Source: a virus
Virus record (IMG/VR): IMGVR_UViG_3300025131_010477
Location: 1 to 38,810 of that record
Strand: one strand, 5' to 3'
Length of the DNA stretch: 38,810 nt
Below the pieces are notes generated by a model. It was given only the letters and a program-made list of their open reading frames with translations. It was not told the DNA's origin and searched no databases. This document shows positions 13,923-22,363 of the stretch, piece after piece. Every line of letters starts with the position of its first letter. Position 1 is the stretch's first letter. A program made the translations under genes and the position numbers.

Positions 13923-15710
13923 GTGGCGGACGACAAAGACAGCGGGTCGTTCCGGCGATCTCTGCTCAGCTTCGCGGCCAAGTCGGCCGCCGCTGGATTG
14001 GACCGCCTCGAGGACACGCTCTTCAAGGGCGAGGAGGCCGACATTGGCGGCGCGGCCGAGGCTGGCGGGTCCGGTCCTCCGGGCGCCGCGGCCAACGCAT
14101 CGGCCACGCAGGGTGCGACCGTCGTCAAGGGACCGCAGGTGCTCGGCGGCCTGCCCCCGGAGATGGGGCAGGCTCCACCGTCGACAGGGCTCCGCGACGC
14201 GATGATCTCGAAGGCGCAGGCGAACGGCGCGCTTCCCGGCGAACCGCTCACTGAAGCGCAGGCCATCTACTGGGACCCCTTCGCCCTCGTCGAGCAGCTC
14301 GGTTACAAAGAGAAGCCGACCGCCGTCACCTACGGCACGCTGCAGGCGATGGTCTGGCGGCTGCCGATCCTGCGCGCGATCATCAAGACGCGCGTGGACC
14401 AGATCGCCGCGTTCTGCTTGCCGCAGCAGCCTCCGCAAGACCCAGGGTTCCGGGTTCGACTGCGCGAGACCAGCCGCACGCCGCAGGTGTACGAGCTTCA
14501 AGAGATGCGCCGCATCGAGGAGTGGCTCCTCACGACGGGCGTCGTGCTCGAGGACCGCCGCGAGCGGCACGGGATGGAGTACCTCGTCCGCCAGATCACC
14601 AACGACACGCTGATGTACGACCAGCTCAACCTGGAGGTCGTCGGCGATCGTAAGGGCCGGCCGTGCCAGTGGTACGCCGTCGACCCCGCGACCGTGCGCT
14701 TCGTCGACTCGGCCAAGCTGGCTCCGGAGCACTCGATGGACGCGCCGTACTGCGTCCAGATCTACGACAACGTCGTCACCGGCGAGTTCACTCGGCGCGA
14801 GATGGTGTTCGGCGTCCGGAACCCACGAAGCGACATCCGCTCGCACGGCTACGGCACCAGCGAGACCGAGATGATGGTCAACACCATCACCTACTTGCTG
14901 TGGGGCATGGAGTACAACGGGCGACAGTTCTCGCAGGGCTCGATCGCCAAGGGCCTACTCAACATCAAAGGGCCGATGCCCGAGCGCCAGCTCCGCGCGT
15001 TTCGCCGGCAGTGGTACCAGATGGTTGCGGGCGTCGAGAACGCCTGGCGCACGCCGATCATCAACGCGGAGGACATGGAGTGGGTCGACCTCAACAAGTC
15101 GAACCGCGACATGGAGTTCGGCGCCTGGCTCGACTTCCTGATCAAGATCGCCTGCGCCATCTACGCGATGGACCCGATCGAGGTGAACTTCAAGTACGGC
15201 GGCTCAGGCCAGAAGGCGATGTTCGAGGCCGCCAACAAGGTCAAGATCGTCGAGTCGAAGGCCAAGGGCCTGCAGCCGCTGCTGAAGTTCGTCGGCAAGG
15301 TGTTCAACGAGAACGTCCTATGGCCGAACACCGAAGACTTCTCGCTCGAGTTCACCGGCTTGTCGCCGATGACGCCGAAGGAGCTCGCCGATCTCGAAAC
15401 GCAGAAGGTCCGGACGTACGTGATGGTCGACGAGATCCGGGCGATGCACGACATGGCGCCGCTCGCTGACGGGCTCGGCCAGATCATCGACTCGCCGAAC
15501 TGGATGGAGGCGCGCCGCGAGCTGCTCCTACAAGAGCAGATGGCCGCGGAGCAGGGTGGCGGCGAGAAGAAGCCGGAGTCGTCATCCTCGAGCGCAACGG
15601 ACTCGAACACGGCGACGCCGGGTACAGCTCCGGGCGGCACGCAGCAGCCGCCACCGGCGGTGACCAAGTCGCTGGCGGACGACTCGACCGTCTGGGACAT
15701 CAGGCTCTAG
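13923..15710 (+). CDS. Portal protein
   Basis: 595 residues from GTG with AAAGGA upstream. The portal is the dodecameric ring at the head vertex through which DNA passes. Diagnostic stretches: ILRAIIKTRVDQIAAFC (about 152-168), an LNLEVVGDRKGRP strand region, WGMEYNGRQFSQGSIAKGLLN (about 324-344), and the long-helix/wing segment with LDFLIKIACAIYAMDPIEV (about 401-419), all typical of HK97-type portals. The first 85 residues are Ala/Gly-rich and the last 60 Ser/Thr/Pro/Gln-rich, both probably disordered. Its position after terL fits. Confidence 0.9.
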   Translation: MADDKDSGSFRRSLLSFAAKSAAAGLDRLEDTLFKGEEADIGGAAEAGGSGPPGAAANASATQGATVVKGPQVLGGLPPEMGQAPPSTGLRDAMISKAQANGALPGEPLTEAQAIYWDPFALVEQLGYKEKPTAVTYGTLQAMVWRLPILRAIIKTRVDQIAAFCLPQQPPQDPGFRVRLRETSRTPQVYELQEMRRIEEWLLTTGVVLEDRRERHGMEYLVRQITNDTLMYDQLNLEVVGDRKGRPCQWYAVDPATVRFVDSAKLAPEHSMDAPYCVQIYDNVVTGEFTRREMVFGVRNPRSDIRSHGYGTSETEMMVNTITYLLWGMEYNGRQFSQGSIAKGLLNIKGPMPERQLRAFRRQWYQMVAGVENAWRTPIINAEDMEWVDLNKSNRDMEFGAWLDFLIKIACAIYAMDPIEVNFKYGGSGQKAMFEAANKVKIVESKAKGLQPLLKFVGKVFNENVLWPNTEDFSLEFTGLSPMTPKELADLETQKVRTYVMVDEIRAMHDMAPLADGLGQIIDSPNWMEARRELLLQEQMAAEQGGGEKKPESSSSSATDSNTATPGTAPGGTQQPPPAVTKSLADDSTVWDIRL

Positions 15711-15719
15711 GAGGCAACG

Positions 15720-16112
15720 ATGCGCGTCGAACACCAGATCCACGTTCAGATTCACGACGACAGCGACGCGAAGGACGCGTTGTGGGCGCCCGATAAGACG
15801 CTGGCCAAAGAGGTCATCACGAACATGCAGCGGATGACCTCCGGCACGTTCCAGATCGCCGCGGCCGCGACGGAGGTGCTCGCGCTCGGCGACATCACCG
15901 CGGTGCGCGCGATCTACATCGAGGTCGACGACGACTTCAACGTGGTGTGGAACGGCGGTGACGAGATCTTCAATTACCTACTGGCCGACGCGACCAGCGG
16001 CCGCAAGGCGCGTTGCTTCAACGAGATGACCGTGACGGCCTGCTCGATCACCAACCCGGGCGCGGCGGCCATCAACGGCCGCTACGTGGTGTTCGGAGAT
16101 CCGACGGCCTGA
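15720..16112 (+). CDS. Small structural-type protein (130 aa)
   Basis: AGGAGG overlaps the portal stop, giving a strong start. The sequence is beta-rich, with alternating hydrophobic strands (TFQIAAAATEVLALGDI, VRAIYIEVDDDFNVVW, AAINGRYVVFGD), as in small phage decoration or fibre-base proteins. No family recognised. The following gene overlaps its stop by one base. Confidence 0.6.
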   Translation: MRVEHQIHVQIHDDSDAKDALWAPDKTLAKEVITNMQRMTSGTFQIAAAATEVLALGDITAVRAIYIEVDDDFNVVWNGGDEIFNYLLADATSGRKARCFNEMTVTACSITNPGAAAINGRYVVFGDPTA

Positions 16113-16447
16113 TGGGGCGGATCATCAACGATCGAATCTCGCCGCGGCACGTTGAGGCGTGCGTGGACCAGTGCACCGCCGTCGCTTTTCGGCGGCGCGG
16201 GCACGACTTCGTCGTGCAGGTCCCGGGTTCCGAGAACACGCCAGCGATGCACACCGTGAAGCCGTCGTGGGACTACACCATCGACGGCCAGTCGCGGATC
16301 ATGTGCCTGACCATGGACGTGGAGCAGTACATCAACGCGCGACGGCGCACGTTGGAGAAGCACAACGGCACGTTGACCAAGTTCGCGCGGATCTCGCTGC
16401 AGTACGGCGACGATCTCAACACGTGGCCCTTTGGGCGCACGAGGTAG
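16112..16447 (+). CDS. Hypothetical protein (111 aa)
   Basis: Mixed alpha/beta. The ATG overlaps the previous stop (TGATG), so translation is coupled. It has two cysteines near the N-terminus (ACVDQC) and a DYTIDGQSRIMCLTMDVEQYI segment. No family recognised. Its place between portal and the 2H phosphoesterase protein suggests head assembly or a virion component. Confidence 0.55.
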   Translation: MGRIINDRISPRHVEACVDQCTAVAFRRRGHDFVVQVPGSENTPAMHTVKPSWDYTIDGQSRIMCLTMDVEQYINARRRTLEKHNGTLTKFARISLQYGDDLNTWPFGRTR

Positions 16448-16450
16448 CCG

Positions 16451-17890
16451 ATGCACTTTCGTCTTGAAGCTGCGCAAGGTGAGTTGCGGTCGAAGGGTCG
16501 GCAGCTGGTCAAGGCGATCGCCGATCGGCTCGTCGAAGAGGACACCGAGCTCGCGAAGGCGCTCCGCGGGCTGGTCGTGCCGATCAAGGCATACGTGACG
16601 ATTCCGATCCCCGCGCACCTCGCCCTGGACTGGCCGGCAGATGGCCGCGTCGGTGAGGACTCGACGCCCCCGCACTTCACGGTGCTGTACATCGGCGAGA
16701 TCGAACCCCTGCGCCGCAACGCCGTACTGACCGCCGTGCAAGCGGCCATCGAAGACGTCCCGGGGTTCTCGGCGCAGCTGTCTCGCGGCGTCTCGTGGTT
16801 CACGTCGCACGAGGGCAAGGAGATCGCGCATAAGGGCCTGGTGGCTGGTGCGGCCGAGCTGCGCTGGTTGCACGAGCGCGTGCGTGGTGCGGCAGCTGGT
16901 GCTGGCTGCGCGATCAAGCACGCGGGCCGCGAGTTCAAGCCGCACTCGACTCTTGGGTACCTCGACGCCCGCGACTACCCGCAGAGCTGGCCCATCCCCG
17001 AAGGTTCGTTCGTCGTCGACTCGATCGACGTCGGCTTCTCGGACGGAGACTGCCGGCGCTTCATGCTCGCGGACCCACTGTCCAAGAACGACAGCGACGC
17101 GTCGTACAACATCGCGGCCGGCTCCCAGATGGGCGCGCGGGCGGTGGGGCCTGGTGGCTCCGGACCGAACATTGCGTCGTTCTCGCCAGTCCAGCTCAAG
17201 CCGCAGACCTCGGAGCGCATGCGCGAGCGCGTGACCGGTCAGGTCCGCACCGACGAGGAGCTCGCCTTCGCGCGGCACGCCATGGACGTGCGCAAGGAGG
17301 GCATGAAGCTGATCTGGAACACGCCGGACGCCACGAAGGTGTTCGAGCTGCCGCAGCCGACGCACCGGAGCGACACGGCGCAGAACGCGCTCGACGAGGC
17401 GCCGGCGCAAAAGCTCCGGCTCGAGGACAACGCGGACCGGCTACGCGCGGGCTCTGCCGAGTCGGCGCCGAACCACATGGGCCAGAAGCCAGTCGGTCCG
17501 GCGCTGATGCTGCCGGCGAGCTACACGAAGTGCGAGCTGCCCGCCGACGCGACGCCGTCTGCGGCGCCGACACTCGGCATGAGCGCTGCGGCCCCGAAGC
17601 CGCGGAGCGTCTCGTTGAGCGGACCGCTCGGTGTCGGCGGCACGCACACGGTGAAGAAGCGCGGCATAGGCGAAGTTACACTCGGTCGGACCGAGGTGGG
17701 ATACACTGTCGCCATGGACGGCTTCGACCTGGTGGAGTTCGCTTCCTTGTCCGCGGCCTGCGATCACGTGTGGGTGCGGACCAAGGGCTACGAAGACGCC
17801 GCGTCCTACAAAGCCGCGCTCGGCGTGAACAAGGTGCCCAGCGGAGCTGGATGGAAGTTCTGGGGCCTCAAGCGCAAGAGGGCCGCCTGA
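16451..17890 (+). CDS. 2H phosphoesterase domain fused to an unknown C-terminal region
   Basis: 479 residues. Residues 45-195 carry the two signature motifs of the 2H (LigT-like) superfamily: His75-Phe-Thr77 in PPHFTVLYIG and His165-Ser-Thr167 in KPHSTLGYL, 90 residues apart, each at the end of a beta strand. The family includes 2'-5' RNA ligases, cyclic phosphodiesterases and the anti-CBASS protein Acb1. Both catalytic His-x-Thr motifs are intact. The C-terminal 280 residues are a Pro/Ala/Lys-rich linker plus a terminal domain (about 395-479, TEVGYTVAMDGFDLVEF) I cannot name. Substrate is unknown. It is embedded between portal and protease, so the protein may be packaged in the virion. Confidence 0.75.
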   Translation: MHFRLEAAQGELRSKGRQLVKAIADRLVEEDTELAKALRGLVVPIKAYVTIPIPAHLALDWPADGRVGEDSTPPHFTVLYIGEIEPLRRNAVLTAVQAAIEDVPGFSAQLSRGVSWFTSHEGKEIAHKGLVAGAAELRWLHERVRGAAAGAGCAIKHAGREFKPHSTLGYLDARDYPQSWPIPEGSFVVDSIDVGFSDGDCRRFMLADPLSKNDSDASYNIAAGSQMGARAVGPGGSGPNIASFSPVQLKPQTSERMRERVTGQVRTDEELAFARHAMDVRKEGMKLIWNTPDATKVFELPQPTHRSDTAQNALDEAPAQKLRLEDNADRLRAGSAESAPNHMGQKPVGPALMLPASYTKCELPADATPSAAPTLGMSAAAPKPRSVSLSGPLGVGGTHTVKKRGIGEVTLGRTEVGYTVAMDGFDLVEFASLSAACDHVWVRTKGYEDAASYKAALGVNKVPSGAGWKFWGLKRKRAA

Positions 17891-18156
17891 TGCCCGTGCA
17901 TGTCCCGACGAAGCTCGTGCTCGACGCCGACAGTCCCGGGGCGATTCGGTGTCCCGGGTGCCGGAACAAGGCGCTGCAGAAGTCGTCGGACGGTGCCCTG
18001 ACGCTCCGGCCCAAAGGTCCGGTCCGCTTCGAGGACGACCGCTGCTTCATGAAGTGCTTCTACTGCGACCGCTCGATCGAGTTGCCGCTAGCGCTCGCCA
18101 AGAGCGAAGACGCTGCGCCGGCGCGCGTCGTGCTCCGCATGCCCGCGCGGCGCTAA
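17890..18156 (+). CDS. Small zinc-finger protein (two CxxC)
   Basis: 88 residues; the ATG overlaps the preceding stop. CPGC (21/24) and CFYC (56/59) frame a 31-residue loop, a Com/zinc-ribbon-like arrangement, followed by a hydrophobic strand and a basic tail. Proteins like this bind nucleic acid or act as assembly adaptors. It is the last gene before the structured spacer at 18157-18346. Confidence 0.6.
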   Translation: MPVHVPTKLVLDADSPGAIRCPGCRNKALQKSSDGALTLRPKGPVRFEDDRCFMKCFYCDRSIELPLALAKSEDAAPARVVLRMPARR

Positions 18157-18157
18157 A

Positions 18158-18172
18158 GCGCCCCTGGGGCGC
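18158..18172. other. GC-rich inverted repeat after the zinc-finger gene
   Basis: GCGCCCC-T-GGGGCGC, starting one base after the stop codon's following A. It can form a short hairpin but has no T-tract, so it is a weak terminator at best. Confidence 0.35.
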
Positions 18173-18263
18173 ATTGCGCCCAGCTTGACCGGACTCCACT
18201 ACTACCGTAAGACCAAAGACCAAGGCTCGGTCGGGAAACGTCGTTCGCGCGGCAGATTCCGGG

Positions 18264-18318
18264 AAGGGGCGCATGTGAGGACCTGGCACGGATCCCCACC
18301 TGCGCCCCTTTTCTATTT
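18264..18318 (+). terminator. Long hairpin with T-rich tail (intrinsic terminator or attenuator)
   Basis: AAGGGGCGCA (18264-18273) pairs perfectly with TGCGCCCCTT (18301-18310), followed by TTCTATTT. Inner pairs GTG/CAC (18275-18277 with 18297-18299), GGA/TCC (18279-18281 with 18293-18295) and CC/GG extend the stem almost to a six-base loop. It lies 29 bases before the protease start, within one strand of head genes, so it may attenuate rather than end transcription. Confidence 0.6.
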
Positions 18319-18346
18319 AACCCCGACCCGGCCTGTGGAGAACGCT

Positions 18347-19294
18347 GTGGATGAGCTCTGGGACGAACTGGTGAAGGGCATGTCGGGCGACGACACGTTC
18401 CGCTACTTCGCGCCGCTCTCGTTCTTCGAGAAGGCCAACGCGCCCAAAGGCGAAGAACGCCGTTTCGGCGGCATCTCCACGACGGACGAGAAGGACCAGG
18501 AGGGGGAGAACATCCTCCAACGCGGCCTCGACTTCGACAGCTACTTCATGAAGAAGGGCTGGTTCAACGACAACCACGCCAAGAACGCCGGCGGCATCGT
18601 CGGGTACCCGTCCAGCGTCCAGTTCTTCAAGAAGGGCGCGCGACTGCCTGACGGTCAAACGGCCAAGGCGAACCTGCACTGGACCGAGGGCTACTTGCTC
18701 AACGGCCACCCGCCCGCCGACGCCATCTGGTCGGCCGGCATGGCCCTGCAGAAGTCCGGTGGGCGCCGAAGTCTTGGGCAGTCCATTGAAGGCAAGGTGC
18801 TTCGGCGGTCAGGGCCGAACAACAAGACGATCGCCCGCGCGCTCGTGCGCAACGTGGCCATCACACACTGCCCCGTCAACGTGGGCAGCTCGCTCAACTT
18901 CCTCGCCAAAGCGCTCGTCGCAGCCGAAGAGGCCGACGGCGAAGAGAAGCAAGACGGTGACGAGGGCCAGTCCAAGGCGCCGAAGCCAGCGCAGAAGGAC
19001 GAGAAGATCGCCGCGCTGGCCGTGGGCGCGCCCGGTGGTGACGGCGCCCCGGCGACCGGCCTCGGCGAGCAACCTGGGTCTTCGGCCGGGCGCATCCTCA
19101 CGGCGCAGTCGCTCGAGGGCGACCTGGTCAACACACTCGCGGAGGGCCGTTCGTCCGCCACACACAAGTCGCTGTCGCGCGGCCAGGCGATGGACCTGAT
19201 CTTTGCGCGGTTCCCGAGGCTCAGCGCCGCCGAAGCCGGCCGCATGCTCGACCTCACTTACACGATGAAACAGAAGGGGCTTCTAGCGCCATGA
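18347..19294 (+). CDS. Prohead (capsid maturation) protease
   Basis: 315 residues from GTG 18347 with GGAG at 18337-18340; the frame extends further upstream but through the terminator hairpin, so that extension is rejected. The protease cleaves scaffold and capsid proteins during head maturation. Features of phage prohead serine proteases: FGGISTTDEKDQEGE near the N-terminus, His77 in NDNHAKNAGGIVGY, GYLLNGHPPADAIW, and Ser146 in the GQSIEGKV motif. The C-terminal third is Lys/Glu/Gly-rich linker plus a short helical domain. It is directly followed, with ATGA overlap, by the scaffold-like gene and then capsid, the standard order. Confidence 0.75.
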   Translation: MDELWDELVKGMSGDDTFRYFAPLSFFEKANAPKGEERRFGGISTTDEKDQEGENILQRGLDFDSYFMKKGWFNDNHAKNAGGIVGYPSSVQFFKKGARLPDGQTAKANLHWTEGYLLNGHPPADAIWSAGMALQKSGGRRSLGQSIEGKVLRRSGPNNKTIARALVRNVAITHCPVNVGSSLNFLAKALVAAEEADGEEKQDGDEGQSKAPKPAQKDEKIAALAVGAPGGDGAPATGLGEQPGSSAGRILTAQSLEGDLVNTLAEGRSSATHKSLSRGQAMDLIFARFPRLSAAEAGRMLDLTYTMKQKGLLAP

Positions 19295-20094
19295 AGATGA
19301 CCAATTGCAAAGGGTGCAACAAGGAGTACCCGGACAACGTGCTCAACGACGGCAAGTGCAAGGGCTGCATGAGCAAGGGTGAGGAGAACACCGTGACTAC
19401 GGACGAGCTCAAGAAGTCGATGGACAAGATCGAGCAGCTGACCAAGGCCGAGACGCCGGAGGCGCGCAAGCAGGACCTCCTGCAGAAGAGCCTGGACGGC
19501 AGCGCCACCGCCGAGGAGTCGGTCGAGCTGGCATCGCTGCTCAAGGGCGAGAAGCCTGCTGGCGCGGACGTCGCCGGCGACCTGACCAAGTCGCTCACCG
19601 ACGGTGACGACCTGCAGAAGTCGATCGACGTCAGCAGCGCGCTGGCCGACCTGGTCGGCAACCTCGAGAAGGCGCTCGGCTCCGTCGGCGAGCAGATCGA
19701 GAAGTCCGCGTCGCACCAAGGCGAGGTCAACCTCGTGCTGGCCAAGGGCCTGCTCGACAGCTGCAAGCTCACGGTCCAGACCAACGATCTGGTGAAGAGC
19801 CTGCAGACCGAGATCGAGTCCTACGGCCGCCAGCCGGCCGGACAGCGTCGCTCGGCGAGCACGCCGGCCGACGTGGTCAACAAGTCGCACGGCGGCCAGG
19901 CCCCGAGCGAGGACCAGATCACCAAGAGCGACGTCATCGGGCTCATGGAGGCCATGTACGACGAGGGTCGTACGCCGATGGCGCCGTGCGGCGAGGATCT
20001 CAACAAGGCCATCGCGAAGATGGAGAGCGTCGGCGACGTCAGCGCTCCCATGATGCGCGACCTGGCCGCGTACCGCTCCAAGCGGATGAACTAA
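19291..20094 (+). CDS. Scaffold-like protein with N-terminal zinc knuckle
   Basis: 267 residues. Residues 1-30 have CKGC (6/9) and CKGC (23/26), a zinc knuckle. The rest is acidic/Lys-rich, helical and coiled-coil-like (40-190), typical in composition and position of a capsid scaffold between protease and major capsid protein. An internal cluster of KS and LQKS repeats is visible. A zinc knuckle on a scaffold is unusual. An alternative is a head-associated structural protein. The ATGA overlap with the protease gene implies coupled translation. Confidence 0.6.
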   Translation: MKMTNCKGCNKEYPDNVLNDGKCKGCMSKGEENTVTTDELKKSMDKIEQLTKAETPEARKQDLLQKSLDGSATAEESVELASLLKGEKPAGADVAGDLTKSLTDGDDLQKSIDVSSALADLVGNLEKALGSVGEQIEKSASHQGEVNLVLAKGLLDSCKLTVQTNDLVKSLQTEIESYGRQPAGQRRSASTPADVVNKSHGGQAPSEDQITKSDVIGLMEAMYDEGRTPMAPCGEDLNKAIAKMESVGDVSAPMMRDLAAYRSKRMN

Positions 20095-20140
20095 GGCACC
20101 GTCGAACACTCGGTTCCAACGGAAGAAGGAAGGAAACACG

Positions 20141-21592
20141 ATGCAAGGTCACAACATGGTGAGCTGGCGCGACTACGAGGGTGCCGACGGTCACGGGCAG
20201 GCAACTGTTCAGGACGTCGTCGAGCTCAAGAAGGCGCTGTCCGCAGGCTCTTCGATCAACGCGCCGGCGACCGCTGCCGGAGAGGGCTTCCCGCTCCGCG
20301 TCGAGAGCCTCGAGCGTACGCTCAAGAACACCACGTATCGGATGGAGCACATCCGCCTGTGGAAGAACATCCCGAAGGTCCCGGCCTACAACACGGTCGA
20401 GGAGTACAACCGGGTGAACGAGTACGGCGCGCACGACCAGGGCGCATTCATCCGAGAGGGTGAGCTTCCTGGCGAGACCGACGCGACGTACGAGCGGGTC
20501 TACGCGACGGTGAAGTACCTCGGTACTCTTCGCCGCGTCACCCACGTCATGAGCCTGGTGAAGCCGGCTCACGGCAACGTCATCGCGCAAGAGACCGTCG
20601 CTGGTACCATGTACCTGCTCCGTCAGCTCGAGCGCGCGCTGTTCTACGCGGACTCCACGCTGGACACCGACCAGTTCGATGGCTTCGAGGCGCTGATCGC
20701 GAACAACGCGCCGGCGACGCACATCATCGACCTGCGCGGAGCCCCGCTCGCCGAGGACAACCTCATCGACGCGGCGCTGACCATCCAGAACGCGCCCGCG
20801 TACGGCATCCCGACGCACCTCCACATCAACCCGGCGGTCAAGGCCGATCTCGTGAAGAGCTTCTTCCCGAAGGCGCGCTACGACCTGATGGAGAAGCAGG
20901 ACGGCATGGTCGGCCTGAACATCAACGGGTTCACCTCGCCGGCCGGCGACGTGCGCTTCGAGCCGAACGTCTTCATCGACGACGGCGGCGTGGTTCCGGG
21001 CGCGGCCGTTGGCCCCGCGGCCAACATCCCGGCGACGCCCCTGCTCACCGTGGCTCCGGCCGCGGGCGGCGCAGCGACCGGGCCCTTGTGGCTCGCGGGC
21101 ACGGGCGACCACGACGTGGGCGCCTACATCTGGCGCATCGTCGCGGTGAACCGCTTCGGCCAGAGCGCGTCTCGTCGGTTCCCCGCGGGCGCGGCGACGT
21201 TCACGCCCACGGCGGGCCAGTCGGTCACGATGACCACCACCGATGGTGGTGGCCCGGCCGCGTCGTACTTCAAGGTCTACCGGACCTTGCGGGCGGGCGC
21301 GGACCTGACCCAGCGGCTCATCCTGCGGGTGGCCAACGGCGGCGGCGCGGTGCTGATCACGGACCTCAACGCGAGGCTCCCGCGGACCACGACCGGGTTC
21401 ATGTTCCAACAGGACAACACGAACATGTCGTTCGCGCAGCTCGCGCCGATGATCAAGGTGCCCCTGGCCATCGTCGACACGGCGATTCGCTGGATGCAGC
21501 TCATCTACGGAACGCCGAAGCTGTACACGCCGAACCACAACGTCCTCTTCCGGAATATCGGACGCGCCGCCGACTTCGTCGGCACGCCGTAG
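20141..21592 (+). CDS. Major capsid protein (HK97 fold) with inserted FN3-like domain
   Basis: 483 residues. GAAGGAAGG gives a strong ribosome site, as expected for the most abundant protein. The shell part shows N-arm/E-loop-like sequence (85-115), RRVTHVMSLVKPAHGNVIAQE and LERALFYAD of the spine/P-domain, THLHINPAVKADLVKSFFPKARYDL, and a C-terminal PNVLF-type end (PNHNVLFRNIGRAADF). Residues about 298-412 look like a fibronectin type III or Ig-like insert (GAYIWRIVAVNRFGQSAS, ASYFKVYRTL, VLITDLN). Such inserts are displayed on the capsid surface. A strong hairpin follows the gene. Confidence 0.9.
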   Translation: MQGHNMVSWRDYEGADGHGQATVQDVVELKKALSAGSSINAPATAAGEGFPLRVESLERTLKNTTYRMEHIRLWKNIPKVPAYNTVEEYNRVNEYGAHDQGAFIREGELPGETDATYERVYATVKYLGTLRRVTHVMSLVKPAHGNVIAQETVAGTMYLLRQLERALFYADSTLDTDQFDGFEALIANNAPATHIIDLRGAPLAEDNLIDAALTIQNAPAYGIPTHLHINPAVKADLVKSFFPKARYDLMEKQDGMVGLNINGFTSPAGDVRFEPNVFIDDGGVVPGAAVGPAANIPATPLLTVAPAAGGAATGPLWLAGTGDHDVGAYIWRIVAVNRFGQSASRRFPAGAATFTPTAGQSVTMTTTDGGGPAASYFKVYRTLRAGADLTQRLILRVANGGGAVLITDLNARLPRTTTGFMFQQDNTNMSFAQLAPMIKVPLAIVDTAIRWMQLIYGTPKLYTPNHNVLFRNIGRAADFVGTP

Positions 21593-21620
21593 TCCTCGGG
21601 GACGCCGAGCAAGCAGTAGA

Positions 21621-21653
21621 GCTGGGGGCTGGACGACCGGTCCAGCCCCCAGC
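21621..21653 (+). terminator. Terminator after the major capsid gene
   Basis: A perfect 14-bp GC-rich stem: 21621-21634 pairs with 21640-21653 around a five-base loop, followed by GTTTCAG. The T-tract is short, but stem strength and position 28 bases after the capsid stop support a terminator or an mRNA-stabilising hairpin. Confidence 0.75.
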
Positions 21654-21673
21654 GTTTCAGTAAGGAGACCTCG

Positions 21674-22021
21674 ATGGGCGCAGCGAAAGACAAGCACCTG
21701 CACGACTTCATCCCGATGCGCGAGCTCGGCATCCGTAACCTCGTTGGCACACACCAACGTGGTCTGGGGATGCAGGTGGCCGTCGGGCAGTACACGGCCC
21801 TCGGCGCGGGCGCCGAGACGGTCTCGTTCGGCGACGACCTCGGTCTGCAGGACATGGCCGATACCAACTACGTCGTCGTTTGCACGGCCGACGACGGCGC
21901 GATCGCCGCGGGCATCACGCGGACGGTCGACGGGTTCGACACACCAGCTGGCGTGTTCGCGCTCAACGACGTCATCGACGTAGTCGTGGTCGGTCAGATC
22001 GAAGGTCATCCGAACCCGTAA
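21674..22021 (+). CDS. Small structural protein, decoration/head-fibre type
   Basis: 115 residues, AAGGAGA before the ATG. Beta-rich with GMQVAVGQYTALGAGAETVSFGDDLG and VDVVVVGQIEG; composition resembles small proteins that coat the capsid or form head fibres, and it directly follows the capsid gene. Family not identified. Confidence 0.6.
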   Translation: MGAAKDKHLHDFIPMRELGIRNLVGTHQRGLGMQVAVGQYTALGAGAETVSFGDDLGLQDMADTNYVVVCTADDGAIAAGITRTVDGFDTPAGVFALNDVIDVVVVGQIEGHPNP

Positions 22022-22033
22022 GCGAGGTAACGC

Positions 22034-22360
22034 ATGTCGGCCATTGGACTCAGAGGCCACCAACCGCGCGTGCGGCGGTTTGTGGGGGCCGTAGCGCCTG
22101 CGGACGCAGCTGCGGCCGTCGTGCGGCGGGACGCGCCGCAGCCCACGAGCTGGCTGCAGATCCGGAACGAGGAGGCGGCTGGAGGGAACCAGCTCCGCGT
22201 CTACTTCCTCGAGGCGGACTTCACAGCCAACGCGAATTTCATCGTGATCGAGCCGGCTTCTGAGTACGAAGGTCCGGCTGAGGTGAAGGAGTTCTGGGTG
22301 CGGTCCGTGGGCGGCGCGATTGCGGACGCGGTCGCCGTCTTCTACATGCGGAGAGGCTAA
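22034..22360 (+). CDS. Small structural-type protein (108 aa)
   Basis: Basic, Ala/Val-rich N-terminus (1-35), then a compact beta-rich domain (SWLQIRNEEAAGG to AVFYMRRG). AGCGAGG serves as ribosome site. It resembles other small surface beta-proteins of phages in composition only; no named family. Confidence 0.55.
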   Translation: MSAIGLRGHQPRVRRFVGAVAPADAAAAVVRRDAPQPTSWLQIRNEEAAGGNQLRVYFLEADFTANANFIVIEPASEYEGPAEVKEFWVRSVGGAIADAVAVFYMRRG

Positions 22361-22363
22361 GCA

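Noticed and set aside
18185-18346. N-terminal extension of the prohead protease from an ATG at 18185
   Set aside because: It would be translated through the terminator-like hairpin and has no family similarity; the GTG at 18347 has a proper ribosome site.
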